From UBA4802 sp964509195 (GTDB taxonomy: Bacteria; Spirochaetota; UBA4802; UB4802): 64,000 nt of DNA. Shown piece after piece: positions 44,400 through 52,310 of the stretch. Every line of letters begins with the position of its first letter. The first letter of the stretch is position 1. The stretch spans positions 114,379-178,378 of the forward strand of contig CAZDWJ010000005.1 in NCBI GenBank assembly GCA_964509195.1, read 5' to 3'. The notes beneath the pieces are model-generated. The model was given only the letters and a program-made list of their open reading frames with translations. It was not told the DNA's origin and did no database searches. The position numbers were made by a program, and so were the translations under genes.

Positions 44400-44603
44400 A
44401 TGTTAGATACACTCTACTCACTTCCACTGTGGTATGCTAAATTATCCGCTATGATTATCTTTGGCTCAATGCTTGTTGTTGCCTGGCTTCTTCCGTATGA
44501 TTTCATCATTCAAGGTGCACCTGATAAAAAGCGCTGGAGAGATTTGCGAATATGGGCAACGATACTTACTGTGATACAGGGTGTTATTTACTATATTTTT
44601 TAA
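44400..44603 (+). CDS. Small membrane protein co-transcribed with the symporter
   Basis: The 67-residue protein has two hydrophobic helices (about 9-31 and 47-66) joined by a basic loop (GAPDKKRWRDLR), so it is probably an inner-membrane hairpin. It has a strong AAAGGAGG ribosome site and starts 17 bases after the symporter stop. I do not recognise it. Several transporters need a small partner subunit, which is a reasonable inference from position. Confidence 0.72.
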   Translation: MLDTLYSLPLWYAKLSAMIIFGSMLVVAWLLPYDFIIQGAPDKKRWRDLRIWATILTVIQGVIYYIF

Positions 44604-45221
44604 CTTGTTGTATCCGTGCTTCAAAAGGTTTAACTACACTTATATCATTTTTCATTATCTGACAATAACCAATAATAAAATGAATCGATTGTATTATTTT
44701 TAATAGTTGATAATTTTTTCTTGACAATAGTATCAGATATTGGTTTGTACTACTTTGTAGTTTTTAGATAAATACACATTGATACATAAAACGGAATACC
44801 AAGTATTTTATATTAGTCAAAAATTGGAAATATACAATTGCCAAGATCGTGTTTCAAGCTTATCTTCGATGACTCTCATCGTTGATTATTCTAACCACGG
44901 CCTGCTTTTTTGATCTTTCCTTCTAAACACGCACCGTTTCATTAGGCTTAACAGATCATTTAACACAACTCATTGCAATTGTGACTTTTCTTATTAAATT
45001 GACATTCAATCTATATAAACTAAGCCAAAAATATCTCAACTAATTCTCTTAACGTTCCAGTGTCCTGTTCAAGCTGTTTTCGTAATGAAGCACAAGTGAT
45101 GTAACATAACTTATGAAAATAGAGTAAAACAATTAATAATCTTATTTTATCCTTGAAAAAAATCAGCTCAATAGCTACTAATGAATAGCAGTATACTATT
45201 TCCTATTAACAATAAATAAAA
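44604..45221. other. 618-base AT-rich gap before the AraC gene
   Basis: No recognisable gene is seen. A perfect TTGACA (about 44717) has no good -10 partner. A small hairpin CGATGA/TCATCG (44868-44882) is present. A 58-codon minus-strand frame ending at 45020 reads SLRKQLEQDTGTLRELVEIFLA at its end but has no start signal, so it is not called a gene. The length suggests regulatory DNA or eroded sequence. Confidence 0.4.
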
Positions 45222-46349
45222 ATGATAACTCTGCTTGCCATCCCCCCTCTTCTTATGGCCGCAATTGCATTGTATGTTGCAGTATCATACAGCCTTATGC
45301 ACATGAGAAGGCGTAATGAACCCGAACATTTGTGGTTTGCGTTAATGTGTGTAGCCATTACATTGTATGATGTAGCATCGGCGTTACTCTACATGTCAGA
45401 GTCAGTTGAACATTCCATACTGTATCAACGCATGCAGTTTACATTATTAGCGTTTTTCATGATTGCACTTACCTGGTTTATTGCCTCACTTGTACATATT
45501 AATAGTATCATCGCATATACAGTAACACTTTTTATGAGCATATTTATTGTATCAGGATTTATTGTCGATAGCTCATATACATTAACTCCTGATAATCCTT
45601 ATATAAAAAATTTTCAGTTTTTTGGAATGAGCGTTACCTATAATGAAGCTGATCCTGGCATTCTGTATGTACTACAATATAGTGCAATGCTTATCACCGG
45701 GTTGTATTTACTCTATAAACTTTTTGAGTGGTGCAGATATGGTGAGATACATATTAAAATTTTATTTTTTAGCCTTTTAATTTTTCTCATTGCCAGTATT
45801 AATGATGTATGTGTAGGGAAAGGCATTTATCAATTTTTCTATACGCTTGAGTATGCATACTTTTTTGTTATTCTTTCAATGGCATACATTTTGCAATCAC
45901 GTTTTGTAAAACTCCATAGAGAAATAGAACAACTCACATTAATATTGAATAGAGAACTTCTGGAAAAAGGAAAAAAGCACACACACAAAAATAGTGAGCA
46001 GCACCATCATCTGTCCGCAACAAATTCTGAAAAGATTCAACATGCTATTGAGTATATCCATTCAAATTTTGTATTTGACATCTCCCGTGAAGGTCTTGCT
46101 GCAATGATTGATTTACATCCTGATACTTTCAGCAGGCTTTTTAAGACATACACGGGAAAATCACTTCCTGACTACATTAATGAACTGCGGATTACTATGG
46201 CAAAAGAATTGCTGACATCAACCAGCGAATCAATAGTAACTATCGCCTTTAAAACAGGTTTTGAAAGCCTTTCAACGTTTAACCGCGCATTCCACAAAAT
46301 ATGCAATACTACTCCTACCGCATACCGTAAAAATAATAGCAAATTCTGA
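45222..46349 (+). CDS. Membrane-anchored AraC-family transcriptional regulator
   Basis: The 375-residue protein has seven hydrophobic helices in the first 225 residues, a short coiled linker, then an AraC-type double helix-turn-helix at the C-terminus (about 268-372: HPDTFSRLFKTYTGKSLPDYINELRI, then TIAFKTGFESLSTFNRAFHKICNTTPTAYRK). A seven-helix sensor fused to AraC DNA binding is uncommon and would let a membrane signal act directly on transcription. It sits between the symporter pair and the kinase-aminotransferase genes, so it likely controls this locus. The ATG has no clear ribosome site; translation may be weak. Confidence 0.85.
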   Translation: MITLLAIPPLLMAAIALYVAVSYSLMHMRRRNEPEHLWFALMCVAITLYDVASALLYMSESVEHSILYQRMQFTLLAFFMIALTWFIASLVHINSIIAYTVTLFMSIFIVSGFIVDSSYTLTPDNPYIKNFQFFGMSVTYNEADPGILYVLQYSAMLITGLYLLYKLFEWCRYGEIHIKILFFSLLIFLIASINDVCVGKGIYQFFYTLEYAYFFVILSMAYILQSRFVKLHREIEQLTLILNRELLEKGKKHTHKNSEQHHHLSATNSEKIQHAIEYIHSNFVFDISREGLAAMIDLHPDTFSRLFKTYTGKSLPDYINELRITMAKELLTSTSESIVTIAFKTGFESLSTFNRAFHKICNTTPTAYRKNNSKF

Positions 46350-46557
46350 TTAATCAGATATTGCATAGACAAAACTACAATCTTACGTTATGAATAAAGA
46401 CATAGTGATGTCATCAAAAGCTATGCTGAGTTTAAGTTTTAGGTTTTATTAAGCATCACCATTAAATTCATAAAGTGATTCTAGCGCGTTGAATTAAAAA
46501 GCATCAAAAATGTCTTTTTAAAAAAATTCAGTTTTATAATTTTTTGGAGGAAGCATT

Positions 46558-48156
46558 GTGAAAACCACATACATATTGACTCACGATGTGGGTACTACCG
46601 GCAATAAAACCTGCTTATATAAAGTTGATAATAAAATAAAGCTTATCAATTCCTACCTTGTAGAGTATCCACTGTATATGCTGCCGGATGGTGGCGTTGA
46701 ACAACAAGCTGACGAGTGGTGGAACGCCATCTGTAAAGCAACCAGAATAGTGATGAAGAAAAGTGGCATACCAGCAGGCAAAATCGCTGCAATGGCTTTT
46801 TGTGCTCAGATGCAGGGTTCGGTGTTTATTGATAATGAAGGTAATGCCCTGCGAAATCCTATGAGTTATCTTGACCAGCGTGCAACAAAACAAATAGAAA
46901 AATATTTGTACAAAGGGATAATAAAAATTGAAAAGTGGAATGCGTTTAAAACCATTAAATCATTAATCATTACTGGAGGGCTTGCTGCTACACCAAAAGA
47001 TCCTCTGTGGAAATATCACTGGGTAAAGGACAATGAACCTGAAATATATAAAAACGCATATAAATGGTTAGACGTAAAAGACTACCTGATTTTCAGGTGT
47101 ACCGGCAAACTGGGCATGACGCAGGATTCTGCAAATGTTACGTTTATCTATGATACACGTAAAGGAAAGTTTGGCTGGCATAAAGGATTGTGCAAAACAT
47201 TTGACATCAATATGGAACACCTGCCGCCTGTGTTCTATTCAACAGATACTATCGGCACTATTACAAAAAAAGCAGCTAAGGAATTAGGTTTAGCTGAAGG
47301 CATCCCTGTGTTTGGCGGTGGTGGTGATGTGCCTTTGACACTGGTTGGTTCCGGTTGTACTGATCTTTACGATACCAACATCTATGTTGGCACAAGCGGA
47401 TGGGTTTCTTCCAATGTTGATAAACGCATGGTTGATATTGGTAACTTCATTGCTTCAATTTTAGGAGCTATCCCCAATCATTACGTGTATGTTGCTGAAC
47501 AGGAAACTGCAGGTGCCTGTTTAAAATGGGTACGTGATCACCTGGCACTTGATGAAATTGGTGTGTATTTGAAAGCGCGCCATATTGCTGATAAAAGTGA
47601 AGAGTATGAATCATTATATGACTTTTTAAACAAAATTGTGCTGCAATCACCACCCGGTGCTGGCAATGTATTGTTCACACCATGGCTACATGGCAACCGT
47701 TCACCGCGTGAAGATCCGTATGCACGCGGGATGTTTTTCAACATTAGTTTAACAACTGGCAAACGCCAGATGATACGCAGTGTACTTGAAGGTGTTGCAT
47801 TTCATATACGATGGATGCTTGAAGCTATGGAAAAAAAGATTCCACGCCAGAAGGTGTTACGCTTTGCCGGTGGCGGTGCAAAGTCAGATGTGTGGTGCCA
47901 GATAATGGCTGATGTCACCGGCAGGCAGATTGAGGCAATTGAAAATGAAATTAATGCGGGAACTGTTGGAGCGACCGTGGTGTGTGCAGTTGGGCTGGGG
48001 ATTTTGCCATCATTCAACGATGCGAAACGGCTGGTAGGGATCCGCAAAACGTTTAAACCGCAACCTCAGTACGCTGATATGTACACACGTAATTTTAACG
48101 TCTTTACCAAACTGTACGAAAAGAATAAAGAGTTATTTAAGGTTCTCAATTATTAG
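46558..48156 (+). CDS. FGGY-family carbohydrate kinase (xylulokinase-like)
   Basis: The 532-residue kinase starts with GTG after TGGAGGAAG. It has the N-terminal ATPase motif HDVGTTGNK (phosphate 1), a mid-protein FGGGGDVPLTLVGSG with the catalytic aspartate, and the C-terminal ATP-binding LRFAGGGAKSDVW and FGGY-like elements. FGGY kinases phosphorylate sugars and polyols such as xylulose, glycerol and erythritol. Length and layout are closest to xylulokinase, but the substrate cannot be assigned. It leads the downstream block with an aminotransferase, MFS transporter and aldolase. Confidence 0.9.
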   Translation: MKTTYILTHDVGTTGNKTCLYKVDNKIKLINSYLVEYPLYMLPDGGVEQQADEWWNAICKATRIVMKKSGIPAGKIAAMAFCAQMQGSVFIDNEGNALRNPMSYLDQRATKQIEKYLYKGIIKIEKWNAFKTIKSLIITGGLAATPKDPLWKYHWVKDNEPEIYKNAYKWLDVKDYLIFRCTGKLGMTQDSANVTFIYDTRKGKFGWHKGLCKTFDINMEHLPPVFYSTDTIGTITKKAAKELGLAEGIPVFGGGGDVPLTLVGSGCTDLYDTNIYVGTSGWVSSNVDKRMVDIGNFIASILGAIPNHYVYVAEQETAGACLKWVRDHLALDEIGVYLKARHIADKSEEYESLYDFLNKIVLQSPPGAGNVLFTPWLHGNRSPREDPYARGMFFNISLTTGKRQMIRSVLEGVAFHIRWMLEAMEKKIPRQKVLRFAGGGAKSDVWCQIMADVTGRQIEAIENEINAGTVGATVVCAVGLGILPSFNDAKRLVGIRKTFKPQPQYADMYTRNFNVFTKLYEKNKELFKVLNY

Positions 48157-48263
48157 TAATTGTTTTTATACGAATTACAAATTGACCAGATTTTGAATAA
48201 TTCAATGGCTAAAAGTTAGCAATAAGTTCAAAATAATTATCATTTTTTAAAAGGAGGCACAAC

Positions 48264-49721
48264 ATGAAACAGGAATATGCAATATCACACTGGCCTGATT
48301 CAAAAGAAATTTTGGAAAAATTACGAGTGTTAGCAAATGAACTGCCGATATACCAGATTAACCGTAGCAAGATGAATGAATATCTTGAAAAGTATGAAGC
48401 AAAATTTGCTTCATCTAAAAAGCTTGTGGAAAAAGCAAAACAACGAATTCCAGGTGGAGTACAGCATAATTTAGCATTTAACTATCCCTTTCCTTTGGCG
48501 ATAGCAAAAGCAGACGGTGCGTATCTATACGATGTTGATGGCAATAAGTTCATTGATTTCCTTCAGGCTGGTGGACCAACAGTGCTTGGCAGCAATTACA
48601 AACCAGTACGCGACAAAGTGATTGAAGTCATTAACGAATGCGGCCCGGTAACTGGATTATTCCATGAATATGAATTACTCCTTGCAGAACTTATCCATTC
48701 ACATATTCCATCTGTTGAATTGTTCAGATCCCTTGCCAGTGGTACCGAAGGTTGTATGGCAGCTATCAGGGCTGCACGATGTTTTACTGATAAGAAGTTT
48801 ATCATTAAGGTTGGTGGCGCATATCACGGTTGGAGTGACCAGATGGTCTTTGCTATGCGCATTCCTGGGTTGGGGACGCTTGATTCGCACGGCATTCCTG
48901 AAGGCTGCTATACCTATATACAGGAATTTTATCCCAATGATATTGAAGCTTTAGAAAAATTATTAAAAGAAAACGAATCAAAAGGCGGTACTGCTGCCGT
49001 TATTGTTGAGCCTCTTGGCCCTGAAAGTGGCACACGTCCCGTCCATTACGATTTCAACGTAAAAGTCCGGGAGTTGTGCAACAAATATGGTACTCTTCTT
49101 ATTTTTGACGAAGTAGTTACTGCATTCAGAGTTGGTCTTGGTGGAGCACAGGGATATTTTGGTGTTAAGCCTGATTTAACTGTATTTGGCAAATGTGTTG
49201 CCGGAGGATACCCTGCAGCTGGAGGCGTTGGCGGCAAAAAAGAGATAATGGAAACGTTTGCAGCCGGCATTCAGGGCTTAAAGAAACGTGCAATGGTTGG
49301 TGGGACACTATCAGCAAATCCACTTTCATGCGCAGCAGGATACTTTGCCATAAAAGCAATTGAAGAAACACATGCCCACATCAAAGCAGGCAAAGCCGGC
49401 GACAAGCTTACCAGAGGATTACAGGAGATATTCACACGCTATGACCTTCCCTTTGTTGCATTTAATCATGGCTCGATCTGTCATATGGAAACTGGTGCAG
49501 CAATGCTGATGGAACTTTCCAATCCAAAGATATTTGAGCAGGTAGGACAGCGCCGCAAGGTAATGGAAGAGTTAGGAGCAGCATTAATGGTTGAAGGAAT
49601 CATTACTCTTGCTGGCAGCCGCATCTACACAAGCATGGCCGACACTGATGATGTCATTGATGACGCCCTTGAACGCTTTGATCGTGTATTCAAACATTTT
49701 GAAGCTGTGAAGGAGAAATAA
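48264..49721 (+). CDS. Class III PLP-dependent aminotransferase (glutamate-1-semialdehyde aminomutase-like)
   Basis: The 485-residue protein belongs to fold type I class III. It has RIPGGVQHN, the dimer segment GTEGCMAAIRAAR, the AYHGW motif, IVEPLGPESG, the LIFDEVVTAFRVG metal/PLP aspartate block and the Schiff-base lysine in VFGKCVAGGYPAAGG. It resembles HemL aminomutase, but it is longer, and a heme enzyme would not be expected between a sugar kinase and an aldolase. The better reading is an amino-group transfer on a catabolic intermediate. ATG follows AAAAGGAGG. Confidence 0.88.
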   Translation: MKQEYAISHWPDSKEILEKLRVLANELPIYQINRSKMNEYLEKYEAKFASSKKLVEKAKQRIPGGVQHNLAFNYPFPLAIAKADGAYLYDVDGNKFIDFLQAGGPTVLGSNYKPVRDKVIEVINECGPVTGLFHEYELLLAELIHSHIPSVELFRSLASGTEGCMAAIRAARCFTDKKFIIKVGGAYHGWSDQMVFAMRIPGLGTLDSHGIPEGCYTYIQEFYPNDIEALEKLLKENESKGGTAAVIVEPLGPESGTRPVHYDFNVKVRELCNKYGTLLIFDEVVTAFRVGLGGAQGYFGVKPDLTVFGKCVAGGYPAAGGVGGKKEIMETFAAGIQGLKKRAMVGGTLSANPLSCAAGYFAIKAIEETHAHIKAGKAGDKLTRGLQEIFTRYDLPFVAFNHGSICHMETGAAMLMELSNPKIFEQVGQRRKVMEELGAALMVEGIITLAGSRIYTSMADTDDVIDDALERFDRVFKHFEAVKEK

Positions 49722-49722
49722 T

Positions 49723-50934
49723 ATGACTCAGGACATCAAAGTATACGGGTATCGGTGGGTAATCCTATTTTTCTTCGCACTACTTAATATTGTGATACAA
49801 ATCCACTGGATATCATTTGCAAGTATTACATCCGAAGCAGCGGCGTTTTACCATGTCACACCGCTGTCAATTGGTTTTCTGTCAATGCTGTTTATGATCG
49901 TTTATGTGTTTGTCTCAATTCCTGCATCATACATCATTGATACTTACGGAATCAAACCGGGCATTGGTACTGGCGCGGTGCTTATCGGCATCTTTGGAAT
50001 CATCAAAGGCCTGTATGCAAACTCTTTTGCAGTAATAATGATGACACAACTAGCTCTGGCGATAGCTCAGCCATTTATCCTCAATGCATCTACACGCCTT
50101 TCTGCAAAATGGTTCCCAATAGAAGAGCGTGCGACAGCAACCGGCATCGCATCGCTTGCACAATACGTAGGAATAATATGTGGGCTTGCTGCAACACCAT
50201 TCCTTGTGCACTCATACAGCATACCACACACAATGTATATGTATGGAATCATCAGCGTTGCTATTGTACTATTATTCATTATTTTTATGAAAGAAGAGCC
50301 CCCCACTCCACCGTGCGAAAAGGGTAAGGACGAACGTTTCAGTGTCAAAGAAGGATTGCAGCATATATTCAGTTTAAAGCAGATGTGGCTGGTACTACTT
50401 CTTTTCTTTATTGGACTGGGGATGTTTAATGCAGTAACAACGTGGATAGAACAGATACTGCAGCCACGCGGCTTTACTTCAGAGCAGGCTGGCATTACCG
50501 GTGCCAGCATGATGGTTGGCGGTATTTTTGGTGCAGTTATTCTGCCACTATTATCTGATCACTTTAAAAAGCGTAAAGTATTTTTAACACTATGCATGGC
50601 TTTTGTTGTGCCTGGCCTTGCCGGATTAACACTTGCAAAAGATTTTACTGTGCTTCTTGTTTCAAGCTTTATCCTGGGTTTTTTTATGATGAGTGCAGGC
50701 CCAATCGGATTCCAGTATGCAGCAGAAATTTCTTACCCTGCACCTGAATCAAGCTCACAGGGGTTACTCCTGGTCTCTGGGCAAATTTCAGGTATTACAT
50801 TTATATTCGCAATGGATATTTTTAGAACCAGCACAGGTGCAATGACTCCATTTATGATTGCATTTATAATTTTGATGGGTATCAATGCATTATTGACATT
50901 GAAATTGAAGGAATCAATTTTAATAAGATCATAA
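49723..50934 (+). CDS. Major facilitator superfamily transporter
   Basis: The 403-residue protein has twelve hydrophobic helices in two halves of six, with a polar loop near residues 195-215 (EEPPTPPCEKGKDERF). It begins one base after the aminotransferase stop, so it is translationally coupled to it. Helix 1 resembles the MFS group that carries small organic acids, phosphonates or sugars, but no substrate motif is decisive. A second transporter in one catabolic locus suggests uptake of two related solutes or export of a product. Confidence 0.88.
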   Translation: MTQDIKVYGYRWVILFFFALLNIVIQIHWISFASITSEAAAFYHVTPLSIGFLSMLFMIVYVFVSIPASYIIDTYGIKPGIGTGAVLIGIFGIIKGLYANSFAVIMMTQLALAIAQPFILNASTRLSAKWFPIEERATATGIASLAQYVGIICGLAATPFLVHSYSIPHTMYMYGIISVAIVLLFIIFMKEEPPTPPCEKGKDERFSVKEGLQHIFSLKQMWLVLLLFFIGLGMFNAVTTWIEQILQPRGFTSEQAGITGASMMVGGIFGAVILPLLSDHFKKRKVFLTLCMAFVVPGLAGLTLAKDFTVLLVSSFILGFFMMSAGPIGFQYAAEISYPAPESSSQGLLLVSGQISGITFIFAMDIFRTSTGAMTPFMIAFIILMGINALLTLKLKESILIRS

Positions 50935-50952
50935 AATCATATTGTGTATGTA

Positions 50953-50986
50953 TTTGTAGAGACAAACAATTATCTGTCTCTACAAA
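50953..50986. repeat. Perfect 12-bp inverted repeat in the MFS-aldolase gap
   Basis: TTTGTAGAGACA (50953-50964) and TGTCTCTACAAA (50975-50986) enclose a 10-base loop. The stem is perfect. The form resembles the palindromic TGTAGAGAC-type elements scattered in many bacterial genomes. It could also stall or end transcription before the aldolase gene, but no T-run follows. Confidence 0.65.
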
Positions 50987-51023
50987 ATAGTATTATTTAC
51001 AATTTAACAGAAGGAGATATCCC

Positions 51024-51680
51024 ATGTCACACTACACACCATACAAAGAACAAATTTTATATTGGTGCAAATGGCTCAATGAACACGGTTTTTTTGGCAC
51101 AAAGTTAGGAAGCGGTGGTAACATATCTTTTCGAATTGAAAACGAAGATAGAATTGCAGTCACTCCATCAAGTCTGCCATACAAGGACATGACTCCTGAT
51201 GACATCTGCATTGTGGACTTTAACCAGACTGTTATTGAAGGCAAAAAGCCTACCATGGAATTATCGCTTCACTTAGCAATCTATAAAAGCAGAGAAGATT
51301 GCAGCTCAGTGGTGCACACACATCAGATTTATGCCAGTATACTATCGGTCATGAATATTGATAAGCCACTACCTGCAATGTTTGATGAAATTGCATTTGC
51401 CATTGGTGATGAGGTTGCCTTTGTCCCTTATGCACTATCAGGTACTCCTGAGCTTGCCGCTAATGTTGCTGCAACAGTAACCAACAAATGCAAATGTTAC
51501 ATCATTCAAAATCATGGGGCGATAGCTCTTGGAAAAAACCTTGAGCAGGCTTGCCTGCATGCAGAGATGCTTGAGAAAGTTTCTATGGTGTATTATTATT
51601 CACTGGCTTCAGGAAAAGAAGCTAATGCACTCCCCAAACCCATACTGCAGGTTATCCGGCAGTTATTTGGAAAAGGATAA
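51024..51680 (+). CDS. Class II aldolase/adducin family protein (fuculose-phosphate aldolase-like)
   Basis: The 218-residue protein has the family marks GSGGNISFR, VTPSSLPY, the catalytic PTMELSLHLAIYK, the zinc ligands in VVHTHQIYASIL and the later QNHGAIALGK histidine. Family members cleave phosphorylated ketoses or ketoses derived from fucose, rhamnulose or ribulose into dihydroxyacetone phosphate and an aldehyde. It is the last gene of the locus, with AGAAGGAGATA before the ATG, and fits as the cleaving enzyme after the FGGY kinase. The stereochemistry cannot be told. Confidence 0.9.
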   Translation: MSHYTPYKEQILYWCKWLNEHGFFGTKLGSGGNISFRIENEDRIAVTPSSLPYKDMTPDDICIVDFNQTVIEGKKPTMELSLHLAIYKSREDCSSVVHTHQIYASILSVMNIDKPLPAMFDEIAFAIGDEVAFVPYALSGTPELAANVAATVTNKCKCYIIQNHGAIALGKNLEQACLHAEMLEKVSMVYYYSLASGKEANALPKPILQVIRQLFGKG

Positions 51681-51724
51681 TAGTAGATCATAAAAGCGAT
51701 ACAGGTCATTTAAAAAATTTTTGC

Positions 51725-51752
51725 TTGACATTATGTAATATTTTTATAAAAT
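51725..51752 (+). promoter_or_regulatory. Probable promoter of the DUF3015 gene
   Basis: TTGACA at 51725-51730 and TAAAAT at 51747-51752 are 16 bp apart, about 60 bases before the DUF3015 ATG. The neighbourhood is very AT-rich, so other -10 boxes are possible. Confidence 0.45.
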
Positions 51753-51811
51753 TTTTATAAGTAAAATATATAAATTTCCCCTATCACATACAGTAAATTA
51801 TGGAGGTTTTT

Positions 51812-52282
51812 ATGAAAAAAAGCGTAACATTACTTGTTCTTTTTATGCTGGTGGCAGCAATAAGCATAGCTGAAGCTGGAACAGTCAGAAACAATGCAGG
51901 ATGTGGAGTTGGCTCAATGATATTTGGAGATAAAGATGGTTTACTATTTCAGTTATTGGCTACAACTACAAATGGCATTTGCGGCAACCAGACATTTGGC
52001 ATGACGTCCGGTACCCTGGGCTGTGCTCCAATGAAAGGCATTGTGTCAAATGAAAAGATTAATCTGTATGTAGCAGATAACATGGACAACCTTGCAAAAG
52101 ACATTGCTAAAGGCAATGGCGAATACCTTGAAACCTTGGCTCTTCTTATGAATGTCCCTGAAAGCGAAAAACAGCAGTTCTTCTCAAAATTACAGTCAAA
52201 CTTTAATAAAATTTATACTTCAAGTGATATCACATCAATTGAAGTGGTAAAGAATATTGAAGTAGTATTGCAGAATAGCTAA
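51812..52282 (+). CDS. DUF3015-family exported protein
   Basis: The ATG at 51812 (GGAGG five bases upstream) starts a 156-residue protein with a clear signal peptide (KKSVTLLVLFMLVAAISIAEA, cut near residue 23). The mature part has the DUF3015 features GCGVGSMIFGDKDGLLFQLLATTTNG and QTFGMTSGTLGC, with three or four cysteines. The family is known in envelopes of Gram-negative bacteria and has no assigned function. The four genes 51812-55664 are in one direction and closely spaced. Confidence 0.85.
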   Translation: MKKSVTLLVLFMLVAAISIAEAGTVRNNAGCGVGSMIFGDKDGLLFQLLATTTNGICGNQTFGMTSGTLGCAPMKGIVSNEKINLYVADNMDNLAKDIAKGNGEYLETLALLMNVPESEKQQFFSKLQSNFNKIYTSSDITSIEVVKNIEVVLQNS

Positions 52283-52310
52283 TTACACTATACGTACCAA
52301 TAGGGGAATA

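Noticed and set aside
45020..45200. Minus-strand frame ending SLRKQLEQDTGTLRELVEIFLA
   Set aside because: It looks protein-like at its end, but it has no start codon with a ribosome site and no recognised family.
48264..49721. hemL (glutamate-1-semialdehyde aminomutase)
   Set aside because: The fold is right, but length and neighbours (kinase, MFS, aldolase) argue for a catabolic aminotransferase.
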